64,000 nucleotides of DNA from Treponema sp. UBA6367. Its GTDB lineage: Bacteria > Spirochaetota > Spirochaetia > Treponematales > Treponemataceae. The notes under the pieces were generated by a model that saw only the letters and a list, made by a program, of their open reading frames with translations, made no database searches and had not been told where the DNA came from. The DNA lies in assembly GCA_002437725.1 (NCBI GenBank), contig DJRF01000002.1:63410-127409 (forward strand), given 5' to 3'. A program made the position numbers and the translations under genes. Below are positions 17,099 to 25,331 of this stretch, piece after piece. Every line of letters starts with the position of its first letter. Within the stretch, counting starts at the first letter, position 1.

Positions 17099-19147
17099 AT
17101 GAAAAAAATTATTGATTGGTTAAAAGGTCCAGCCAGCGATTTTGCGCTTTTTTGCTTGATTTTGATTCTTGCAAATGTAATTGGCTACAGAGCTTTTGCT
17201 CGCATAGATTTTACACGACAGGGAACATATTCTCTTTCGCAAGCAACAAAAAACACATTGCAAACGCTTTCTTCGCCGCTTTCGGTAAAGGTTTTCTTTT
17301 CAGATGACTTGCCTTCGCCTTACAGCGAAACTGCGCAATATGTAAAAGATATTTTAGTTGAATACAAAGGTTCTGCGAACAAGAACTTTAGTTACCAATT
17401 CTTTAAAATGAATAAACCTGAAAATCAGGCAATTGCAAGAAATTACGGAATTCATCAAGTTCAGATTCAAAAAGTTGGACGCACAGAAGTCGGCTTTATG
17501 CAAGCCTGGATGGGTCTTGCAATTGTTTACGGAGATTCAATAGAACTTTTAGACGAAATTACAAGCGATTCTGGATTTGAATACAACCTTACTTCTAAAA
17601 TTTCAAAAATTGTTTCAACTGTGGACGCCTTGTACGGTCTTAACAGCGATGATTCTATTTCTATGACGCTATTCGCTTCTGAAGAGTTAAGCCAGTTCAA
17701 CATTTCTGGATTTGACAGCCTTGATACAGTGGTACAAAATGCGTTTAATAGCGTTAATAAGAAAAATTTAAATCGTCTTTCTTACATAAGAAAATATCCT
17801 TCTGACGAAGAATCTGTTGCGCTTGCAGAAAAATACGGACTGCCTGTTGTAAGCTACAAAGACAAAAACAACAAGGAAGGAAACGCGCTTTTTGGCATAG
17901 TTCTTGAACACGGCGATTCGTTTAGAACAGTTCCGCTTGCAATCCAGCGTTCATTTTTTGGATATGGAATTTCAGGACTTGATGAACTTGAAGCAAATAT
18001 AAACGACAGTTTGCAGAGCCTTCTAGCAAAGTCTACAGAAATTGGTTACGTTACAGGCCACCAAGAAGCTTCTCTTACTGACGAAAACGGCTCGCAAATC
18101 CATCTTGTCTCTTTAATAAGTGATATGTACACCTTCAAGGAGCTAAACCTTGCGGAAGATGAAATTCCTGCAAACTTAACTTCGATTGTTATAAATGGAG
18201 CAAAATCAAAGTTCACAGAAGAAGAGCTTTTTAAGATTGACCAGTTTGTAATGAAGGGCGGAAACTTAATTGTTTTCCAAGACCCGTTTGATGCCAGTCA
18301 AGCAAACTACTATTCGCAGCCACAGTACACACCAATTGAAACAGGTCTTGAAAGAATTCTTGATTCTTACGGAGTAAAACTTGAAAAGAACTACGTTTTT
18401 GACGAACAGTGCTACGTTCAGCGGCAGCGTGGATATGGCGAAATAAAATTATTTTGGGCGCCACAACTTCAGAAAAAACAGCTTGACCAGAAAAGTCCGA
18501 TTACAAAAAATCTTGGATACGTAATTCTTTTGCAGTCAGGTTCGCTTGACGTTGAAAAAGCTAAGGAAAACAAGAATATAAAGCTTTCTGTACTTGCAAA
18601 AACTTCGGAAAACGCTTGGGCTGAACAGTCTGGCTTCCAGCTTGCGCCGGGAATGCAGCCTCCTTTTAATAAGGCTGAAGAAAAATCTTATAATCTTATT
18701 GCCCTTTTGGAAGGAAAGTTTTCAAGCGCATTTGATTCAAATCCTTCTGAAAACAAAGAAGATTCTGGCGAACTGAATGCTTCTAAGCACATAAAGAAAT
18801 CTGCGCAAAATGGAAAAATATTTGTCGCAAACACTGCGATGATAACAACTAACATGTTGATTGACGATTCTGGCTCAGAACCGATTGCACTATTTGTTCG
18901 CAACGTAATGGACTACATGAATGGCAACGAAGATTTGTGCACAATGCGGACAAAAAGCCTTTCTATAAACACACTTTCGAACACAAAGTCGCCTTTGGCA
19001 GTAATTGTAAAGTATTTCAACATGATTTTTATTCCGCTGCTAGTCGCAATTGCAGGATTTGTAGTTTATAGAGCAAGAATCCTTCGCAAAAAGAAGATTC
19101 GCTTGGAATACAACCCAAATGATTCAAGAATAGAAAACTCAAAATAA
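17099..19147 (+). CDS. GldG-like auxiliary protein of the ABC transporter
   Basis: 682 residues: an N-terminal membrane helix (about 15-35), then the DFTRQGTYSLS segment typical of GldG/ABC_transp_aux proteins, a large periplasmic domain, and a C-terminal membrane helix (FIPLLVAIAGFVVYRARIL) before a basic tail. In Bacteroidota GldG works with GldA and GldF in gliding and secretion. Spirochaetes do not glide this way, so the complex probably exports or assembles an envelope component (inference). Confidence 0.85.
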   Translation: MKKIIDWLKGPASDFALFCLILILANVIGYRAFARIDFTRQGTYSLSQATKNTLQTLSSPLSVKVFFSDDLPSPYSETAQYVKDILVEYKGSANKNFSYQFFKMNKPENQAIARNYGIHQVQIQKVGRTEVGFMQAWMGLAIVYGDSIELLDEITSDSGFEYNLTSKISKIVSTVDALYGLNSDDSISMTLFASEELSQFNISGFDSLDTVVQNAFNSVNKKNLNRLSYIRKYPSDEESVALAEKYGLPVVSYKDKNNKEGNALFGIVLEHGDSFRTVPLAIQRSFFGYGISGLDELEANINDSLQSLLAKSTEIGYVTGHQEASLTDENGSQIHLVSLISDMYTFKELNLAEDEIPANLTSIVINGAKSKFTEEELFKIDQFVMKGGNLIVFQDPFDASQANYYSQPQYTPIETGLERILDSYGVKLEKNYVFDEQCYVQRQRGYGEIKLFWAPQLQKKQLDQKSPITKNLGYVILLQSGSLDVEKAKENKNIKLSVLAKTSENAWAEQSGFQLAPGMQPPFNKAEEKSYNLIALLEGKFSSAFDSNPSENKEDSGELNASKHIKKSAQNGKIFVANTAMITTNMLIDDSGSEPIALFVRNVMDYMNGNEDLCTMRTKSLSINTLSNTKSPLAVIVKYFNMIFIPLLVAIAGFVVYRARILRKKKIRLEYNPNDSRIENSK

Positions 19148-19209
19148 TATGATAAAAGATAAAAACTTGCGGCATTTCAACAGTTTTTATCTTTTATGAG
19201 AGGTAAATT

Positions 19210-20127
19210 ATGACAAAACGAAAAATTACACTTTGTTCAGTTGCGGGCGTTTTGCTTGTAATTGCAATTATTCAGTCAATAGTTTTAAATAAAAACCCTG
19301 TAAAAACAGTCAAACTTTCTGCAGAGCCTGATTCTTTAATTATAAAAAATGCGGACAAAACCGTTTCTTTAAAAAGCAATGGTTCAGTTTGGACTGTGGG
19401 AGACGGTTCTTTTGAAGCGAAAAAAACGGAAATTGATTCTATTTTAAGACTTGTAAAAGAAATCAAAATTTTAGATTCAGTAGGAAAAACTGGAAACGAA
19501 CTTCTTGAAGAGCGTTACAAACTTTCTGACGGAAAATCAATTGTTGTTTCCGTAAAAAAAGGCGAAAGCGTTCTTAGAACAATTTTTATAGGAAAGACAA
19601 CTTCAACATCTTCGCAAACTTACGTTACGCTTGACGGTAAAAAAGAAATTTTCCTTGTTTCCGGAAATTACCGTTCAGCTTTTGAAAAAGATGAAAATTC
19701 TTTTAGGAGCGAATACGTCTATGAGCTAGACGAGGGCAAAGTAAAATGGGTTTCAAGCACCGCAAATGGAACTACCTTAAAAATTGAAAACCTTGCAAAG
19801 GTTGGCGAAGAAGAAAAATGGAATTTTGCAAACAGCAGTTCTGAAAAAGAAATTGATAACGACAAGGCTATAAATTGGGTTCAGTCTGTTGCAACTTTAA
19901 AAGTAAATTCCTGGCTTTCTGATGATGAAACTCTACCTGCAAAAAAAGTTGCTTCTGTTCAAATCGGACTTGAAGGCGAAACTGTTTTTGTAGAAATTTA
20001 TTCTAAAAAAGACGGCGATTCTGAAAAATACATAGGAACTTCAAGCCGCACTGTTCACAAATTTGAATTAAGCGAATACAACGCAAAAAAATTCTTAAAA
20101 ACTTTTGACGATTTAATAAAAAAATAA
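19210..20127 (+). CDS. DUF4340 domain protein
   Basis: 305 residues: one N-terminal membrane anchor (LCSVAGVLLVIAIIQSIVL) followed by a repeated beta-rich DUF4340 region (VKTVKLS, ADKTVSLKSNGSVWTVGDG, YVTLDGKKEIFLVSG). Genes of this family commonly follow GldA/F/G-type ABC genes, as here. It is probably a periplasmic subunit of the same complex. A GAGG Shine-Dalgarno precedes ATG 19210. The operon ends at a strong hairpin. Confidence 0.85.
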   Translation: MTKRKITLCSVAGVLLVIAIIQSIVLNKNPVKTVKLSAEPDSLIIKNADKTVSLKSNGSVWTVGDGSFEAKKTEIDSILRLVKEIKILDSVGKTGNELLEERYKLSDGKSIVVSVKKGESVLRTIFIGKTTSTSSQTYVTLDGKKEIFLVSGNYRSAFEKDENSFRSEYVYELDEGKVKWVSSTANGTTLKIENLAKVGEEEKWNFANSSSEKEIDNDKAINWVQSVATLKVNSWLSDDETLPAKKVASVQIGLEGETVFVEIYSKKDGDSEKYIGTSSRTVHKFELSEYNAKKFLKTFDDLIKK

Positions 20128-20133
20128 AGTCCT

Positions 20134-20205
20134 AAAAGCCGGGTTTTTATAACTTTGAGAAAAAGCTTTCAACGCTTTTTTTCATTTTCTAAAAACCCGG
20201 CTTTT
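20134..20205. terminator. Bidirectional terminator with nested hairpin
   Basis: A perfect 16-bp inverted repeat (AAAAGCCGGGTTTTTA at 20134-20149, its complement at 20190-20205) encloses a smaller GAAAAAGC/GCTTTTTTTC hairpin, and T-rich ends face both ways. It lies between two convergent operons. Its inner sequence (AAAGCTTTCA, TTTCATTTTCTAAAAAC) resembles the ends of the intergenic repeat family. Confidence 0.8.
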
Positions 20206-20229
20206 ATTTTATGGTTTAAAATCTCTAGC

Positions 20230-22266
20230 CTACTTTTTAAATCCTGAAAGACGCATTGTATTTAAGATAGCAAGAATACAAATTCCTACATCACCAAAAA
20301 CCGCAAGCCACATATTTGTTATTCCCAATGCGCTTAAAATCATTATTGCAGCTTTTGTTCCCAAAGAAGCTACAATATTTTCATAAACAATTCTTTTTGT
20401 TTTTCTGCTGATTTTAATTCCATCTGAAATCTTTGCAATGCTATCGTTCATAATAACCACATCGGCGCTTTCTATGGCGGCATCTGCTCCCATTCCACCC
20501 ATTGCAATCCCCACATCTGCACGGGCGAGAACTGGAGCGTCATTTATTCCATCTCCCGCAAAAAGAAGAGTTCCGCTTTTGCGGCCGTTCTTTTTCATGA
20601 CAGCAATAAGTTCTTCCACTTTAGAAACTTTATCGCCAGGCAAAAGCTGCGAATAGACATCTGTTATTCCAAGCTCTTCAGCTGTTTTTTCGGCAGACTC
20701 CTTTGTGTCCCCGGTAAGCATTACAACTTTCTGAACACCTGCATTTTTTAGGCTTTGAATCGCAAATGCAGAATCAGCCTTTGTTTCATCGCTGATGATT
20801 ATGTGGCCGCAGTATTTGCCATCTTGAGCAACGTGAACTATTGTTCCGTAATCAGGCTTGGAACATTTTGCAAATCCTTGAACGTTTTGCTCTTCCATAA
20901 GGCGTTGATTGCCAGCCAGAACAACTTTTCCGTTTAGATTAACCTTAATTCCCTGTCCGCTTATTTCTTGCGCATTTGTAATTTTTGCAAGAGAACAACA
21001 TTCTCCGTGGTGAGCCTTTTTTAAGGAGATTGCCGCAGGATGGTTTGAATAAGTTTCTGCGTGAGCTGCAATTGCAATTAATTCATCGGCAGGAATGTTG
21101 CATTCTTGCGCGAGATGAACATCCGAAACTACAAAAACACCTTTTGTAAGAGTTCCAGTTTTATCGAATACGGCAGTTTTTGCTTTTGAAAGACCTTCAA
21201 CCGCAGCGCTTCCCTTCACAAGAATTCCTTTGCGGCTTGCATTTCCTATTCCGCCAAAGAACGAAAGAGGAACGCTGATTACAATTGCGCAAGGGCAAGA
21301 AACTACAAGAAATTCAAGAGCCCTGTAAATCCAAACAGACCAAGTCCAATTGCCAGTCGCAATTTTCGTTATTACAGGCGGAAGCACGCCGACTAAAAGG
21401 GCTGCAAGACAGACAAGCGGCGTGTAGATTTTGCTAAAGCGAGTAATAAACCGCTCTGTTTTTGTCTTTTTTTCGCTAGATTCTGAAACAAGTCTAATTA
21501 CGCGGCTAGCAGAACTTTCTGAAGCAGGGCGAAGAGTTTTTATAGTAATCAGGGCATTTTTGTTTATTGCGCCGCTAAAAACTTCATTTCCTTCAAAAAC
21601 TTCTCGCGGAACAGATTCTCCTGTAAGCGCAGATGTATCTATAAATGACTTTCCTTCAATAACGACGCCATCTACAGGAATTCTTTCTCCTGGCTTTACG
21701 ATTACAATGTCTCCAACAGCGACTTCTTCCGCGCTGATTTCAACTGTCTTTCCATCCCGAACAACGCTTGCAGTATCAGGACAGATTTCCATTAAAGAAT
21801 CAATTGAATCCTTAGATTTGTCCACCGCATAATCTTCAAAGTATTCGCCGATTTGGTAAAAAAGAACGACCGCAACTGCCTCGCCAACTTCCCCAATAAA
21901 AACGGCGCCCAAACTGGCAAGCGTCATAAGGAACTGCTCATCAAAGATTTTTCCTTTTAAAATATTTTTTACCGCGCCGATTACAACATCTTTTCCTACT
22001 AACAAATACGCTATCAAACAAAGAAAAATGTAAGCGTAGTCTTGATAGCTTGCAATATTTTTTACATTTGGAAAAAGATTTTCAAAGTTCACCAAGTGTC
22101 TTAAAAGCAGCGCTGCTACAAAAACAACTGCCGCTATGATTATTTTCTTTAAGGAATGTTCTTCTTCCTCTTCTTCTTCATGGCAGCAACTACATTTAAT
22201 TTGACTTTCACATTTTTTATGTTCGTGACTGTGTTCATGGTTGTGTTCATGTTCGTGATTTTCCAT
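20230..22266 (-). CDS. Zn/Cd/Pb-exporting P1B-type ATPase (ZntA/CadA family)
   Basis: 678 residues. It has a His/Cys/Glu-rich N-terminus in place of a classical HMA domain, eight predicted membrane helices, the ion-binding SCPCAI near residue 324, the phosphorylation site DKTGTLT near 367, and GDGINDAP. The CPC motif with an acidic/His N-tail fits zinc-group exporters. It pumps Zn2+, Cd2+ or Pb2+ from the cytoplasm using ATP. An ArsR/SmtB repressor gene lies 25 bp upstream in the same operon under a perfect operator. Confidence 0.93.
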   Translation of the reverse strand: MENHEHEHNHEHSHEHKKCESQIKCSCCHEEEEEEEHSLKKIIIAAVVFVAALLLRHLVNFENLFPNVKNIASYQDYAYIFLCLIAYLLVGKDVVIGAVKNILKGKIFDEQFLMTLASLGAVFIGEVGEAVAVVLFYQIGEYFEDYAVDKSKDSIDSLMEICPDTASVVRDGKTVEISAEEVAVGDIVIVKPGERIPVDGVVIEGKSFIDTSALTGESVPREVFEGNEVFSGAINKNALITIKTLRPASESSASRVIRLVSESSEKKTKTERFITRFSKIYTPLVCLAALLVGVLPPVITKIATGNWTWSVWIYRALEFLVVSCPCAIVISVPLSFFGGIGNASRKGILVKGSAAVEGLSKAKTAVFDKTGTLTKGVFVVSDVHLAQECNIPADELIAIAAHAETYSNHPAAISLKKAHHGECCSLAKITNAQEISGQGIKVNLNGKVVLAGNQRLMEEQNVQGFAKCSKPDYGTIVHVAQDGKYCGHIIISDETKADSAFAIQSLKNAGVQKVVMLTGDTKESAEKTAEELGITDVYSQLLPGDKVSKVEELIAVMKKNGRKSGTLLFAGDGINDAPVLARADVGIAMGGMGADAAIESADVVIMNDSIAKISDGIKISRKTKRIVYENIVASLGTKAAIMILSALGITNMWLAVFGDVGICILAILNTMRLSGFKK

Positions 22267-22291
22267 ATAGATACCTCTTCTAGAGTTTATT

Positions 22292-22600
22292 TTATTCGCC
22301 TACGTGGTCAAGCCCTTGATTTAGGATTGAAACTACGTGATTGTCGCTCAATGAATAAAAAAGATTTTTTCCTTCACGGCGAAACTTTACAAGTTTGTTT
22401 GTTTTTAAAATCCTTAGCTGGTGACTTACAGCAGATTGCGTCATTCCTAAATTTTCCGCAACGCTTGTCACTGTAAGTTCTTGCTGAAGCAGCGCAAAAA
22501 GAATTTTAATTCTTGAAGAATCTCCAAAAATTTTAAAAAGTTCAGCCAAATCAAAAAGCGTATCTTCGTCTGGCATTTGCTCAAAAATTGTTTGTGCCAA
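22292..22600 (-). CDS. ArsR/SmtB-family zinc-responsive repressor
   Basis: 102 residues with the ArsR winged helix (VTSVAENLGMTQSAVSHQLR). The C-terminal helix carries a complete alpha-5 metal site, Asp86-X-His88-X10-His99-XX-Glu102, the zinc-sensing arrangement of SmtB/CzrA. The residues that form the alpha-3N cadmium site of CadC are absent. The start is TTG at 22600, preceded by GGAGG at 6-nt spacing. It most likely represses its own operon with the P-type ATPase and lets go on binding zinc. Confidence 0.92.
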   Translation of the reverse strand: MAQTIFEQMPDEDTLFDLAELFKIFGDSSRIKILFALLQQELTVTSVAENLGMTQSAVSHQLRILKTNKLVKFRREGKNLFYSLSDNHVVSILNQGLDHVGE

Positions 22601-22611
22601 AACTTACCTCC

Positions 22612-22649
22612 TATTCTAATATATGAACAACTGTTCATATATTAGAATA
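22612..22649. promoter_or_regulatory. ArsR/SmtB operator, perfect palindrome
   Basis: The arms are TATTCTAATATATGAACA (22612-22629) and its exact complement (22632-22649), separated by 2 bp. The core ATATGAACA-N2-TGTTCATAT matches the 12-2-12 operator class of SmtB/ZiaR/CzrA regulators. It sits immediately upstream of the Shine-Dalgarno of the repressor gene, so bound protein would block the promoter. Confidence 0.88.
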
Positions 22650-22675
22650 AAAACATTACTTTTGCAATAGTTTAA

Positions 22676-22860
22676 TTAGCCCAAACTTCGCTTTTTTGAA
22701 AAATAAACAAAAGCATAAGCGAAGTTACAATTTGTGAAGATTTTGTGCGATTAGAAAAATTAAGGTTGCGCAGCAACCCAAACCAATGCAAACGAAGTGC
22801 GAGCGCAACCATCTGAACAAATTGTAAATTCGCTGAAAGCATTTTTCATAATCTGTAAAA
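22676..22860 (-). repeat. Intergenic repeat family, copy A (truncated at one end)
   Basis: It starts TTAGCCCAAACTTCG and matches the reverse complement of the copies at 31037-31260 and 36858-37066, including TTGTGAAGATTTTGTGCGAT, AGGTTGCGCAGCAACCCAAA and AAATTGTAAATTCGCTGAAA. The far terminal inverted repeat is lost in a poly-A run. No gene is supported in the 22650-22903 interval. Confidence 0.75.
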
Positions 22861-22903
22861 AAAAAAGGAAAGTTTTTCCAATCAAACAATTCTTATCATT
22901 TAA

Positions 22904-22932
22904 TTGCTTTTTTTCCATTAGTAAATTAGAAT
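22904..22932 (+). promoter_or_regulatory. Promoter of the EAL-domain gene (leaderless candidate)
   Basis: TTGCTT (22904-22909), a 17-bp spacer, TAGAAT (22927-22932), then ATTACA and ATG 22939. No Shine-Dalgarno is visible, and the predicted transcription start falls on the start codon. Confidence 0.5.
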
Positions 22933-22938
22933 ATTACA

Positions 22939-25257
22939 ATGGTTGCTTTTTTTACTGTACTTTTTTGCGCTTCTTTTTTATTCCTAATAGGTACTTGTTT
23001 TACATTAAAAAGTTCTCCAAAGGTTTTAAAATATCCGCTTCTTATATCTTTAATAGCTACCAGCATTTCCTGCCTTTGCCACATTTTAATTATTCACACA
23101 AAAGACTATAAAGCAGCGAACATCGCATACGCTATATTTTTTATAGCCATAGATTTTATTGTATTTTTTATATACCGATACACTTTGGTTTTTACAAAGA
23201 ATTCTTCTAAGTTCAAAATTTTAAACATAATTTTTGCAGTTCTTTTTGTGCTAGACATCGTTGCCATAACCCTAAACATTCCTTTTGAATATATGTTCAG
23301 CCTTGTAAAAATTCATTTTGACAACGATATTTCTCTTGCAGTCCAAGACAGATTCATATTTAAAATCAATAAGACAACTGCCTACAATATCCACCTTTTT
23401 TTAAACTATATAGTTTTGGCTTTTACTCTTTTTTGCATAATAAAAAAACTGATTACTGCCCCTTCTCCGTACAAATTCATGTACCGCACAATTCTTCTTT
23501 CTCTGCTAGTTGTAATAGTAGGCGACGCATCCTATGTATTTGTAAGAATTCCAATAGATTTTTCAATAATATTTTGTACAATCTGCGCGGTTTGCTTATG
23601 CCTGTTTACTCCATCGTTTGTTCCTCCAAAACTTATTGCAAAGCAGTTAAAAAGCGTTGTTACAAACATGAAAGATGCTGTTGAAATCTTTGACAACGAA
23701 ATGAACTTTGTTTACAGCAACAAAGCGATGGAAGATTTGAACAAGAAGTCAAACTTTGAGCTTGAAATCAGCTTAAAAGAGCTTCTTAAGAATAAAGATA
23801 CTCTTTTAGAGAAAAAAGAATACCAAAAAGAAATAAAAACTGATTCTGAAACTTTGTATCTTAAAATATCAATAAACCCTGTAAAAGACAAAAAACGACG
23901 TTTTATGGGAATTTTTGTGGTAATTTACGACAGAACCAAAGAAATTGAACAAGTGGCATTTGAACACTACAGGGCAACTCACGATATGCTTACGGGCATT
24001 TATAACCGCGAAACGTTTTACGAAAAAGCGCGCCTTCTTATTACAGAAAATCCCTCTGAAACATTCTTGCTTGTCTGTTCAGATATAGACAACTTTAAAT
24101 TTATAAACGATTTGTTTGGAAAAAATGTAGCCGACGATTTTTTAAAGCGCCTTGCAGACATTATCAGGCAAAATGTAAAAAAAGACAGCATTTATGCTCG
24201 CCTAGACAACGACCACTTTGTTGTTATGCTGAATAAAAAATACTTCAGCGAAACAACATTTATTGATTTAAGTTCCCAAGTTTCTTATATAGCAGAAAAC
24301 CTTCTGTATCCAGTAAGCATTCACATGGGAGTTTATGAAATAAAAGAAAGAAATCTTCCTGTAGGCACAATGTGCGACCGGGCGCTTATGGCTTTGAATA
24401 CCATAAAAGGTGACTTTAGAAAAAAAATCGCATACTACGACAAAAGCATTAGAAATTCTATGCTTAAAGAACAAAAATTTATTGGCGAATTTAACTACGC
24501 GTTAGCAAGCGGACAGTTTAAAATGTATCTTCAGCCTCAATTTTCCGGCGACAAAAAATTGCACGGCGCAGAAGCCTTAGTTCGCTGGGAACACCCTACA
24601 GAAGGAACAATAAATCCAAAGGAGTTTATTCCCCTGTTTGAAAAAAATGGAATCATAACAAGCTTGGATCTTTATATGTGGGATCTTGCCGCACGCCAAT
24701 TAAAAGAATGGCAAAAGCAAGGGAAAACGGATATGTACATTTCCGTAAACATCTCGCCAAAAGATTTTTGCTACGTAGACGTTTACAAGACTTTTACGGA
24801 CCTTGTAGAAAAGTATCAAATTCCACCGCAAAAGTTAAATTTGGAAATAACAGAATCCGCTATACTATTAAATTTTGATGTTCAACTTGAACTAATAAAC
24901 AAACTAAGAAAATACGGATTTTCAATTGAAATGGACGACTTTGGCAGCGGCTATTCTTCGCTGAACCTTTTAAAAGACGTTCCTTTTGATATTTTAAAAA
25001 TTGATATGGAATTTTTGCAGGTAAAAAACAACAAAGAACGTTCAATTCAAATTATTGATGCCATAATAAAGCTTTCAAAATGCTTAAAAATGCCTGTTAT
25101 TACAGAAGGCGTTGAAACTCAAGAGCAATTAGACTTCCTAAAAAAACTTGGAAGCGACCTATTTCAAGGTTTTTATTTTTCAAAACCAATTCCTGTTTCA
25201 GAGTTTGAAAAAAAATATATTGAAAACAAAGACGTAAAAAAAGTGGCGGCCAACTAA
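22939..25257 (+). CDS. c-di-GMP phosphodiesterase (7TM-PAS-degenerate GGDEF-EAL)
   Basis: 772 residues. Seven predicted membrane helices (about 1-215) form a 7TM sensor; a PAS domain follows (about 230-340). The GGDEF domain is degenerate, with LDNDHF in place of GGDEF near 423, so it should not make c-di-GMP. The EAL domain (about 515-765) keeps AEALVRW, VNIS, EITES, DDFGSGYSS, LKID and EGVET, all metal and catalytic positions, so c-di-GMP hydrolysis is expected. With the diguanylate cyclase at 3833-7075, the window encodes both arms of c-di-GMP turnover. Confidence 0.92.
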   Translation: MVAFFTVLFCASFLFLIGTCFTLKSSPKVLKYPLLISLIATSISCLCHILIIHTKDYKAANIAYAIFFIAIDFIVFFIYRYTLVFTKNSSKFKILNIIFAVLFVLDIVAITLNIPFEYMFSLVKIHFDNDISLAVQDRFIFKINKTTAYNIHLFLNYIVLAFTLFCIIKKLITAPSPYKFMYRTILLSLLVVIVGDASYVFVRIPIDFSIIFCTICAVCLCLFTPSFVPPKLIAKQLKSVVTNMKDAVEIFDNEMNFVYSNKAMEDLNKKSNFELEISLKELLKNKDTLLEKKEYQKEIKTDSETLYLKISINPVKDKKRRFMGIFVVIYDRTKEIEQVAFEHYRATHDMLTGIYNRETFYEKARLLITENPSETFLLVCSDIDNFKFINDLFGKNVADDFLKRLADIIRQNVKKDSIYARLDNDHFVVMLNKKYFSETTFIDLSSQVSYIAENLLYPVSIHMGVYEIKERNLPVGTMCDRALMALNTIKGDFRKKIAYYDKSIRNSMLKEQKFIGEFNYALASGQFKMYLQPQFSGDKKLHGAEALVRWEHPTEGTINPKEFIPLFEKNGIITSLDLYMWDLAARQLKEWQKQGKTDMYISVNISPKDFCYVDVYKTFTDLVEKYQIPPQKLNLEITESAILLNFDVQLELINKLRKYGFSIEMDDFGSGYSSLNLLKDVPFDILKIDMEFLQVKNNKERSIQIIDAIIKLSKCLKMPVITEGVETQEQLDFLKKLGSDLFQGFYFSKPIPVSEFEKKYIENKDVKKVAAN

Positions 25258-25319
25258 AGTTTCTTTAATCGACCGCCACAAAGGACTTGATTCTATTTTG
25301 CAGGACTGCTATTTAGCAG
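25243..25319. terminator. Structured convergent intergenic region
   Basis: One hairpin pairs GTGGCGGCC (25243-25251, overlapping the EAL gene's 3' end) with GACCGCCAC (25271-25279), one mismatch. A second is the perfect CTGCTA-TT-TAGCAG (25306-25319). The site separates two tail-to-tail genes. Neither hairpin has a clean T-run. Confidence 0.45.
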
Positions 25320-25331
25320 CTCAACAAACCT

